In this document: positions 9,040 to 15,256 of the stretch, piece by piece | How the letters are laid out: every line of letters begins with the position of its first letter | Position numbering within the stretch: position 1 is the stretch's first letter | Assembly (NCBI RefSeq): GCF_900167115.1 | Contig: NZ_FUXZ01000004.1 | Coordinates: forward strand, 186,001 to 250,000 | Direction of reading: 5' to 3' | Length of the DNA: 64,000 bases | Source: Eubacterium uniforme | GTDB lineage: Bacteria; Bacillota; Clostridia; Lachnospirales; Lachnospiraceae | Translations under genes and position numbers: made by a program | The notes under the pieces: generated by a model | What the model was told of the DNA's origin: nothing | The model's database searches: none | The model's input: the letters and a program-made list of their open reading frames with translations, nothing else

Positions 9040-9735
9040 CTAATTTTGTCCGTAATAAGCATTTTCTCCGTGCTTTCTGTAGAAATGCTTATCTCTTAAA
9101 TAATCTGGTGCCTTGTCAGCATCCTTATTAATCATTTCAGTGAATGTTGCCATCTTTGCAACTTCTTCTAATACTACTGCGTTATGCACTGCTTCATCAG
9201 CATCCTTACCCCATGTAAATACACCATGATTCTTAACTAAAATACCAGGTGTATAAACTGGATTTACATCACGCTCTTCTAATGTCTCGATAATTACAAG
9301 TCCTGTATTTCTTTCATACTCGCCTTCAATTTCTTCCTTTGTAAGACTTCTTGCACAAGGAATGTCTCCAAAGAAATAATCTGCATGAGTTGTACCATAT
9401 AGAGGAATGTCTCTTCCAGCTTGAGCCCATGATGTAGCAGATGTTGAATGTGTATGTACAACACCACCTAAATCAGGGTATTTTTTATAAAGTTCAAGAT
9501 GTGTTGGTGTGTCAGATGATGGATTAAGTGTTCCTTCTACTCTGTTTCCATCAAGATCAAGTACAACCATATCTGAAGCCTTCATACCATCATATGAAAC
9601 TCCACTTGGTTTAATAACAACTAAACCTTTCTCTCTGTCAATACCACTAACATTGCCCCATGTATATGTAATTAAGCCTCTCTTTGGTAATTCAAGATTA
9701 GCCTGCAAAACTTTTTCCTTTAATTCTTCTAACAT
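9040..9735 (-). CDS. araD: L-ribulose-5-phosphate 4-epimerase
   Basis: This 231-residue class II aldolase-fold enzyme converts L-ribulose 5-phosphate to D-xylulose 5-phosphate, the last arabinose-specific step before the pentose phosphate pathway. Visible family marks are [12 protein letters not shown], the zinc-binding GVVHTHS, the [10 protein letters not shown] block and [10 protein letters not shown]. Length is typical of AraD. ATG at 9735 has AAGGAAAG upstream. It follows the FGGY kinase by 24 bases, giving a kinase-epimerase pair; no isomerase (araA) is in the window. Confidence 0.93.
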   Translation of the reverse strand: MLEELKEKVLQANLELPKRGLITYTWGNVSGIDREKGLVVIKPSGVSYDGMKASDMVVLDLDGNRVEGTLNPSSDTPTHLELYKKYPDLGGVVHTHSTSATSWAQAGRDIPLYGTTHADYFFGDIPCARSLTKEEIEGEYERNTGLVIIETLEERDVNPVYTPGILVKNHGVFTWGKDADEAVHNAVVLEEVAKMATFTEMINKDADKAPDYLRDKHFYRKHGENAYYGQN

Positions 9736-9759
9736 TTTCTTTCCTTCCTTTTGCCCGTA

Positions 9760-11358
9760 TTATAATGTATCAACAGCGCATTTTTCTACTGCGATACCTG
9801 CTTTGTAATCCTTCATAAAGTCATTGAAGCCCTTAACGTCTGCTGCATCTGGTTCAACTGTTTCGCCATCGCCTTCGCTAAAGATTTCACCATATAAGAA
9901 TTCATCAAGGCTTCCGTTAAACTTACCTTCTTCCTTAAGTGATGAATAAGCTGCAAGTAAAGCCATGCCCCAAGGACCGCCTTCGCCAGCTGTCTTAAGT
10001 GTTGTAACTGCTGAGTTCATGGCAGCGGCCATTATTCTATTACCAACGCCCGGAGTCTTAAAGAATCCACCGTGTCCAATCATCTTATCAATAGTAACGC
10101 CTTCATCAATTGTTAAGATATCTAGACCAATCTTAAGTGAAGCAACAGCTGAATAAAGGTTAGCTCTCATAAAATTTTCAAAACTAAAGTTAGCATTTTC
10201 CTTTCTAACAACCATTGGTCTACCACTAAGAAGCCCTGTAATCTGCTCACCAGAGAAGTAGTTATAACTAATTACACCACTACAATTCTTATCAGCATCA
10301 AGAGCTGACTTAAACATAGTTGTATATACTTCATTCATGTCAACTTCCTTACCTGCTGCCTTTAAAAATCCAGCAAATATTCCAGCCCATGCATTAATGT
10401 CTGAAGTACAGTTATTACAATGAACCATTGCAACATCATCACCACATGGTGTAGTTACAATATCAATTTCTCTATGAAGTTCCTTAACAGGATTTTCAAG
10501 TACAACCATAGCAAATACTGATGTACCAGCAGAAACATTACCAGTTCTTACCTTTACACTACCAGTAGCTGTCATACCTGTTCCAGCATCACCTTCTGGT
10601 GGAGCAAGAAGTGAACCTGCTTCTAAGTTACCAGTTACATCTAAGAATGCTGCACCACTTTCTGTAAGTGTACCAGCATTATCACCAGCGAGTAATACTT
10701 CTGGTAAAATATCCTTAATATCCCAATTAAAGCCTTCAGAACTAATCATGTTTCTAAACTTAGAAAGCATATCCTCATTATAGTTCTTTGTCTTACTATC
10801 AATAGGGAACATACCTGATGCATCACCTACACCAAGCACCTTCTTACCTGTAAGTTTATAATGAATATATCCAGCAAGAGTTGTAAAGTATGCAATATCC
10901 TTAACATGAGCTTCTTTATTAAGAATAGCCTGATAAAGATGTGAAATACTCCATCTCTCTGGAATGTTAAATCCAAATTCATCTGTCAATTTACCAGCAG
11001 CTTCGCCAGTAATTGTGTTTCTCCATGTTCTAAATGGAACAAGCAAATTATCGTCCTTATCAAATGCAAGATAACCATGCATCATTGCACTAATACCAAG
11101 ACTCTTAATCTTCTTTAATGTAACGCCATATTTTTCATTAACATCTTTTACAAGGTTACCGTAACTTTCTCTTAATCCCTTGTGAATGAGTTCGATGTCA
11201 TATGTCCAAATGCCGTCAACCAAACTATTCTCCCATGTAAAATCACCTGATGCTAAGATATTACCCTTATCATCAATCATTACACTTTTGATTCTTGTAG
11301 AACCAAATTCAATGCCGACCACCGCCTGGCCGTTTTCAATTATTTCTTTGTTTGTCAT
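9760..11358 (-). CDS. FGGY-family kinase, probable L-ribulokinase
   Basis: This 532-residue cytosolic kinase has FGGY_N (GIEFGSTRIKSVMID near the start, then the long substrate domain) and FGGY_C (GGFFKTPGVGNRIMAAAMNS) domains. It is followed by the epimerase and preceded by araR, so it most likely makes L-ribulose 5-phosphate. It does not look like the classical B. subtilis or E. coli AraB. It may belong to the alternative ribulokinase type (AraK) described in Clostridium acetobutylicum, so I leave the symbol open. ATG at 11358 with AAAGG upstream, and a good promoter 43 bases before that. Confidence 0.85.
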   Translation of the reverse strand: MTNKEIIENGQAVVGIEFGSTRIKSVMIDDKGNILASGDFTWENSLVDGIWTYDIELIHKGLRESYGNLVKDVNEKYGVTLKKIKSLGISAMMHGYLAFDKDDNLLVPFRTWRNTITGEAAGKLTDEFGFNIPERWSISHLYQAILNKEAHVKDIAYFTTLAGYIHYKLTGKKVLGVGDASGMFPIDSKTKNYNEDMLSKFRNMISSEGFNWDIKDILPEVLLAGDNAGTLTESGAAFLDVTGNLEAGSLLAPPEGDAGTGMTATGSVKVRTGNVSAGTSVFAMVVLENPVKELHREIDIVTTPCGDDVAMVHCNNCTSDINAWAGIFAGFLKAAGKEVDMNEVYTTMFKSALDADKNCSGVISYNYFSGEQITGLLSGRPMVVRKENANFSFENFMRANLYSAVASLKIGLDILTIDEGVTIDKMIGHGGFFKTPGVGNRIMAAAMNSAVTTLKTAGEGGPWGMALLAAYSSLKEEGKFNGSLDEFLYGEIFSEGDGETVEPDAADVKGFNDFMKDYKAGIAVEKCAVDTL

Positions 11359-11400
11359 TTCTTTTTTTTCCTTTCGTCCTTAATTTGCCTCTGTATTCTA

Positions 11401-11429
11401 ATAATACAATATTCATAATTCATTAACAA
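11401..11429 (-). promoter_or_regulatory. Promoter of the ribulokinase-epimerase operon
   Basis: On the minus strand TTGTTA (11424-11429) and TATTAT (11401-11406) are 17 bases apart. The -35 region reads ACTTGTTA, close to the TACTTGTA half-site seen near araR, so AraR repression here is plausible. Confidence 0.65.
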
Positions 11430-11451
11430 GTTTTATTATGATATTTCTCAA

Positions 11452-11487
11452 CAAAAACAAAAAAGACCGTTCGCACTGAACAGTCTC
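11452..11487 (-). terminator. Terminator between araR and the ribulokinase gene
   Basis: AGACTGTTC and GAACGGTCT pair around a 5-nt loop and are followed on the minus strand by TTTTTT-G-TTTTT. It lies 230 bases after the araR stop but only about 95 before the kinase start. It could end araR mRNA or, given a possible promoter at 11642-11671, work as an attenuator in a long leader. Confidence 0.8.
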
Positions 11488-11641
11488 TCTTGGTGAAAAA
11501 GCAATCTCTTCTTTTCTCTTACTTAAATTCTCTTACTCTTTTGTATAAATTATTCATTTTAATGTTTTTTCAATAAACTAAATTTCCTTAAATAATTGAT
11601 TGCTCTTCAATTTCTTTTTCTTCTCTTTTCTCTATATTTTG

Positions 11642-11671
11642 AGTATAAAACTTGTACACTAATTTTTGCAA
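11642..11671 (-). promoter_or_regulatory. Possible second promoter upstream of the kinase, with an AraR-like site in its spacer
   Basis: TTGCAA (11666-11671) and TATACT (11642-11647) are 18 bases apart on the minus strand, and the spacer contains GTACAAGT, matching the araR-region half-site. If used, its transcript would run through the terminator at 11452-11487. The rest of the 360-base gap 11359-11718 is purine-rich on the minus strand with no gene I can support. Confidence 0.4.
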
Positions 11672-11718
11672 CTTGTTTTTTTCGCATTTTTTCAATAGTA
11701 GTTTCCCTGTATTTTTAC

Positions 11719-12798
11719 CTACCTACAGGTATCCCCTTCTATTAACACAGGATCGATTAAAATCTGCTTTTCACACTCATTTCCCTTAATCATATTCATA
11801 AGCATTTCAGCAGCCATAGCTCCAAGTTCTTCCTGTGGATGTGCAATGGTTGTAAGCTGCAATCCGACCTGATTACCTCTTTGCGCATTATCAAATCCTG
11901 TAACAGATACATCTCTTGGAACCTTAATTCCACACTCACTAAGAGCACGAATAACCATCATGGCAGTCTGATCATTATAGCATACTATGCCATCAAATTC
12001 CTTGCCATCATTAATCATTTGCTTAATGCCATTATATGGATGAGACTTTCTATCCTCTGTATAAAACCATATTATATTATCAGGATCATACATAACTCCT
12101 GCTTCATTAAGGGCACGAACAAAGCCCCTATGTCTCTTCTGTCCCTGCTCATCATCACTCTTAAAAACACCAACTATGTTTCTATGACCTTTTTCAAGCA
12201 TGTACTTTGTAACCATATAACCACCTTTTTCATCATCAATGAGTACATGTGGTTTATCCTTCATCTGTACATACTTTCCTTGTATAAATACATATGGGAT
12301 ACCAAATTCATCTAACTTTTTAAAATAACTTGTATGATTACAATATATATGACTCTTACTTGGCTCTATAATCAAACCCTCTATATCCTTAGTAAGTAAT
12401 TCTTCAAGGCTCTTCGTCTCACCAGTACGTGAATTATTCGTACTTTTGAGCATAATTGAATAACCATATTTTTCCATTACTTCATCAATACCCTTTATGA
12501 TATGTGGAAAAATATAGTCTGAAAGATAAGTTGTAACAACAGCAACATTCTTAGAACTCTTTGTATGCGCAAGCATCTCTGAACAGAACGTACCTCTACC
12601 ATGTTCAGCGTATGCATATCCAGCACTTTCAAGATTAGCAATGGCTTTTCTAACTGTCTGTCTACTTACATTATACTTTTTTGCAAGTTCATTCTCAGAT
12701 GGAAGCTTATCTCCAGGCTTAATATCTTCAGTAAAAATCTTCTTCTTCATATCTTCGAATATCATAACATGTTTTAGTCTCTTGCTTTTATCTTCCAT
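11719..12798 (-). CDS. araR: Arabinose-responsive repressor AraR (GntR-LacI chimera)
   Basis: This 359-residue regulator has an N-terminal winged helix of the GntR type (about residues 4-70, with KLPSENELAKKYNVSRQTVRKAI) joined to a LacI/periplasmic-binding-like effector domain (from about residue 80). That architecture is diagnostic of the AraR subfamily, which releases DNA when L-arabinose binds. I chose ATG at 12798 because GGAGG sits directly upstream; the longer frame to 12819 would use TTG without a ribosome site. Its upstream region contains repeated TACAAGTA/TACTTGTA sites, suggesting autoregulation. Confidence 0.9.
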   Translation of the reverse strand: MEDKSKRLKHVMIFEDMKKKIFTEDIKPGDKLPSENELAKKYNVSRQTVRKAIANLESAGYAYAEHGRGTFCSEMLAHTKSSKNVAVVTTYLSDYIFPHIIKGIDEVMEKYGYSIMLKSTNNSRTGETKSLEELLTKDIEGLIIEPSKSHIYCNHTSYFKKLDEFGIPYVFIQGKYVQMKDKPHVLIDDEKGGYMVTKYMLEKGHRNIVGVFKSDDEQGQKRHRGFVRALNEAGVMYDPDNIIWFYTEDRKSHPYNGIKQMINDGKEFDGIVCYNDQTAMMVIRALSECGIKVPRDVSVTGFDNAQRGNQVGLQLTTIAHPQEELGAMAAEMLMNMIKGNECEKQILIDPVLIEGDTCR

Positions 12799-12858
12799 AA
12801 GTCCTCCAACTACACGCAAATATTCTTCAAACTAATCAATAATCATAATATATCAACA

Positions 12859-13002
12859 TACAAGTACCTAACACGACCATACTTGTATAATTTCTTCATT
12901 ACTTGTACTTATAATTTTATCACATATCCATAGTTATTCTACACATTTACAAAAAAATGCTATAAAAAAATACAAGTGAAAGAAGATTTCTTCCAACTTG
13001 TA
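12859..13002. promoter_or_regulatory. Cluster of five TACTTGTA-type half-sites (candidate AraR operators)
   Basis: TACAAGTA (12859-12866), TACTTGTA (12880-12887), TACTTGTAC (12900-12908), TACAAGT (12971-12977) and ACTTGTA (12996-13002) lie between divergent araR and the small plus-strand gene. The first three are 21 and 20 bases apart, on one face of the helix. They resemble the TTGTAC/GTACAA halves of the B. subtilis AraR operator. Further single copies are at 11649-11656 and 15247-15254. Confidence 0.55.
12963..13002 (-). terminator. Terminator-like hairpin upstream of araR
   Basis: TACAAGT (12971-12977) and ACTTGTA (12996-13002) pair, with GAAG/CTTC inside, and the minus strand continues into a T run. 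No minus-strand gene ends here, so it may block antisense transcription or simply be paired operator halves that fold. Confidence 0.4.
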
Positions 13003-13004
13003 CC

Positions 13005-13033
13005 TTGAAATATAAAAAATCTTACTATATAAT
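13005..13033 (+). promoter_or_regulatory. Promoter of the 92-residue protein gene
   Basis: TTGAAA (13005-13010) and TATAAT (13028-13033) are exactly 17 bases apart. The ACTTGTA half-site at 12996-13002 abuts the -35 box, so AraR may control this gene. Confidence 0.75.
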
Positions 13034-13066
13034 AGTCCATGCAAATACAAAGCGGAGGAAACTACT

Positions 13067-13345
13067 ATGTTTAGAATGTGGGGAAAACTTTTTAAAGATA
13101 GCCATATGCTAAAAGACATTGTCATAGAAGATGACAGTGATTTAAATAGAACTAAAAAAGTATATAATTCACTTGCGAAAATCTGCGAGGACTTTGATTT
13201 AGCGAGCCCAATCTGGCTTGATTCAAACATCTCAGACTTTAAGCGCGTTGCCAAAACTCGCTTTAGAGCAGATTCATTCGTAGAATCCATAGAATTTGAT
13301 TATCTAGAAATACAAGTAATCGAAGAGGACGATTATTACATATAA
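13067..13345 (+). CDS. Small conserved-looking protein of unknown function
   Basis: This 92-residue soluble, acidic protein has a near-consensus promoter, a GGAGG ribosome site ten bases before ATG, and a terminator that begins in its stop codon, so it is a real single-gene unit. No motif that I recognise. The N-terminus (MFRMWGKLFKDSHMLKD) is basic/amphipathic and the C-terminus is a run of acids and tyrosines (EEDDYYI). It diverges from araR and has AraR-like half-sites at its promoter. I cannot assign a function. Confidence 0.75.
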   Translation: MFRMWGKLFKDSHMLKDIVIEDDSDLNRTKKVYNSLAKICEDFDLASPIWLDSNISDFKRVAKTRFRADSFVESIEFDYLEIQVIEEDDYYI

Positions 13346-13373
13346 AAAAGACCTGTACATACAGGTCTTTTTT
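13344..13373. terminator. Bidirectional terminator shared by two convergent small genes
   Basis: GACCTGT and ACAGGTC pair around ACAT, with A6 before and T6 after, so it works on both strands. It ends the 92-residue protein gene on the plus strand and the 36-residue peptide gene on the minus strand. Confidence 0.88.
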
Positions 13374-13390
13374 ATATGTATAAACTTTAT

Positions 13391-13501
13391 TTATTTCTCA
13401 GTTTTTCTCATTTTAAACTTTAAAATAATACAATATATAACTGCAATAATAGCCAAAATAACTATAATATTTATTATTGAAACTAACGATGAAAAGCTCA
13501 T
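13391..13501 (-). CDS. Single-pass membrane peptide, 36 residues
   Basis: ATG at 13501 is preceded by a strong AGGAGG site six bases upstream, and the frame closes at 13391 just before a terminator. The product starts MSFSSLVSIIN, has one very hydrophobic segment (about residues 9-27, nearly all Ile/Val/Leu/Ala) and ends in a basic tail (KFKMRKTEK), so it should sit in the membrane with its tail inside. No known type I toxin motif is clear. The ribosome site, topology and terminator support a real gene; its role is unknown. Confidence 0.65.
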   Translation of the reverse strand: MSFSSLVSIINIIVILAIIAVIYCIILKFKMRKTEK

Positions 13502-13569
13502 TATCTTCCTCCTGTCCTAATCAATCCTCTGAAATTATAGTCATAATTTATGTTTATGTCAATTATAAA

Positions 13570-14178
13570 TTATCTCTTTTTCTTCTTATATTTAACTACA
13601 CTTTTCTTATTACTTTTTTTCTTCTTTACCGAATATCCAAAGGTTCCTAATTTCTCACCAAGTGTAAAGTATTCCCCATGGGAATATGTAATAAGATTAG
13701 TCTTATCAAGGTTAAACTTATTATTTTCATCCATGTATTTATCATCAACGGTTACACCAACAACTTCACCTATAAACATGTCATGACTTCCAAGTTCTAG
13801 TACTTTAACCACTTTACAATATATATTTACAGGACTTTCCTCGATTGCAGGTGTATCCATGTATTCACTTACATACTGATTAAGCTTCATTTCCTTAAAC
13901 TTGTCTATGTCTCTACCTGATTTCACACCACAGTAATCACATGCTCTTGCAAGTTTTTTAGACACAAGATTTATAACAAACTCCTTGCTCTCACTTATTA
14001 ACTTATGTGAATATCTAGATTTTCTTACAGATATTGATACCATGGCAGGATCTGAACATACTGTTCCAGCCCACGCTATTGTAATAATATTTGCTTTTTT
14101 ATCCTCACCCATACAACTAACCATAACCGATGGAACAGGATATAACATATTCCCTGCTCTCCAAGATAACTTACTCAT
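13570..14178 (-). CDS. Flavin reductase-like (FMN-binding split barrel) family protein
   Basis: This 202-residue protein of the DIM6/NTAB flavin reductase-like family is typically FMN-binding and NAD(P)H-dependent, and cytoplasmic. The N-terminus GNMLYPVPSVMVSCMG, then NIITIAWAGTVCSDPAMVSISVRKSRYSH and the 'CGVKSGRDIDKF' block are typical. The C-terminus ends in a strongly basic run (KKKKSNKKSVVKYKKKKR) that is unusual for the family. I chose ATG at 14178 since AGAGGA lies eight bases before it, two bases after the Fic gene stop; the two genes are likely co-transcribed. Confidence 0.8.
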   Translation of the reverse strand: MSKLSWRAGNMLYPVPSVMVSCMGEDKKANIITIAWAGTVCSDPAMVSISVRKSRYSHKLISESKEFVINLVSKKLARACDYCGVKSGRDIDKFKEMKLNQYVSEYMDTPAIEESPVNIYCKVVKVLELGSHDMFIGEVVGVTVDDKYMDENNKFNLDKTNLITYSHGEYFTLGEKLGTFGYSVKKKKSNKKSVVKYKKKKR

Positions 14179-14180
14179 AT

Positions 14181-15125
14181 TTATTCCTCTTTCATTTTTC
14201 TCCAACATTTTTTTATCAAAAAATCTTTTATTTCTTTTTCATTTTCGTTCTCATAATATTTAACTAGTAACTTTTTAAATTTTGATACTTCCTTTTCCGG
14301 AATCACCAAAAGACCCAAACCATGAGAAATCATATAATGATTAGCAAAAATAACCGCTGCCCTTTTATTTCCATCAATAAATATTTGAGTTCTCATAGTA
14401 TATAGCAAAATTCTAACAGCCTTATCTATATCTTTCATATTCGATTCTACTATATCGTGGATTTTACCTTTTACTACGTTTTCAATAGGAATCGGTGGAA
14501 CATAATCACAACCTCCTATTGCTACAGGTACACTTCTTATTCTTCCTCCCTCTGAATAAAATCCTTCATTTATTAACTTTGCTATATAGCTAAGTAAATA
14601 GTAGTCACAATCCGCCTGAAGAACATCTTCATCAAGTATAAACTCCCATGCATGCTTTAAATTTAAAACCTTTTGGACATCACTTGCCGTCATACCATTA
14701 ACAGTACCATTCTCAATTATATCTTCAGTCTGTGGAAATGTCGTTGATACTCCCTCTAAGACAGCCTGATCATATATACTTGTTTTCATATTTGCTCGTG
14801 CAAAATCAAGATTCAGGACCGCCTCTGGCGAAAGCTCATTTGAAGTATAACCCAAATCTGCTAATTTCTTCGTCAATCTTCTAATAACTTTTTTTAATTC
14901 TCTTGATTCTTTTGCATTCTTTACTAAAAGCTGATAAAGTTCATCCGAATAAATATCAACATATGTTGATGTTAATCTATTCCCAACTCTTTTTCTAACA
15001 TATAGATATTTTCCACTTTTGTTTTCTTTAATCTCTGGCGATCCATCATAAGGAATAAGATGCAAACGAGCTTCTGCTTCTGCTTTTTCATTTATCAATA
15101 ACCTTATCAATTCAATATTACTCAT
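14181..15125 (-). CDS. Fic/DOC-family protein with altered active-site motif
   Basis: This 314-residue protein has a Fic fold in its C-terminal half. The Fic loop reads TQIFIDGNKRAAV (residues 246-258). Against the canonical HxFx(D/E)GNxR, the catalytic histidine is Gln247, while Phe249, Asp251, Gly252, Asn253 and Arg255 are kept. Lys254 is Doc-like. The glutamate of the inhibitory helix seems present (VLEG, 122-125). Fic enzymes transfer AMP or related groups to proteins; without the histidine this one may be inactive in that chemistry or use another. An N-terminal coiled region (about 1-90) precedes. The promoter is embedded in four inverted operator copies. Confidence 0.8.
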   Translation of the reverse strand: MSNIELIRLLINEKAEAEARLHLIPYDGSPEIKENKSGKYLYVRKRVGNRLTSTYVDIYSDELYQLLVKNAKESRELKKVIRRLTKKLADLGYTSNELSPEAVLNLDFARANMKTSIYDQAVLEGVSTTFPQTEDIIENGTVNGMTASDVQKVLNLKHAWEFILDEDVLQADCDYYLLSYIAKLINEGFYSEGGRIRSVPVAIGGCDYVPPIPIENVVKGKIHDIVESNMKDIDKAVRILLYTMRTQIFIDGNKRAAVIFANHYMISHGLGLLVIPEKEVSKFKKLLVKYYENENEKEIKDFLIKKCWRKMKEE

Positions 15126-15140
15126 ATTTTAACCCTCCAT

Positions 15141-15242
15141 TTTAGGGAACTTTTATATCATAATATTATCAAAAAGTTCCCTAAATTTCAATATAATTTT
15201 AGGGAACTTTTTTTCAAAATCATCACACAAAAGTTCCCTAAA
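15141..15242. promoter_or_regulatory. Four-copy TTTAGGGAACTTTT operator array at the fic promoter
   Basis: The motif occurs at 15141-15154 (+), 15172-15188 (-), 15197-15214 (+) and 15229-15242 (-), alternating in orientation. On the minus strand the promoter TTGAAA (15186-15191) and TATAAT-like TAATAT (15163-15168), 17 apart, has one copy filling the spacer and another just before the ribosome site. This is what a repressor array looks like. The binding protein is unknown; the Fic protein itself is a candidate. Confidence 0.75.
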
Positions 15243-15256
15243 GCAATACAAGTATT

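Noticed and set aside
11530-11570. Twelve-codon frame (starting MNNLYKRV) in the leader of the ribulokinase
   Set aside because: No ribosome site precedes the ATG and the length is within chance for an AT-rich leader.
11839-12315. 158-codon plus-strand frame inside araR
   Set aside because: It is antisense to a well-conserved regulator, and its composition (Ile/Asn/Tyr-rich) is that of a shadow frame.
12934-13290. 118-codon minus-strand frame opposite the 92-residue gene
   Set aside because: It is antisense to a gene with its own promoter, ribosome site and terminator, and has no ribosome site itself.
15141-15242. Possible short CRISPR-like array
   Set aside because: Copies alternate in orientation, are only 14-18 bases and overlap a promoter; no cas genes are present. 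An operator array explains them better.
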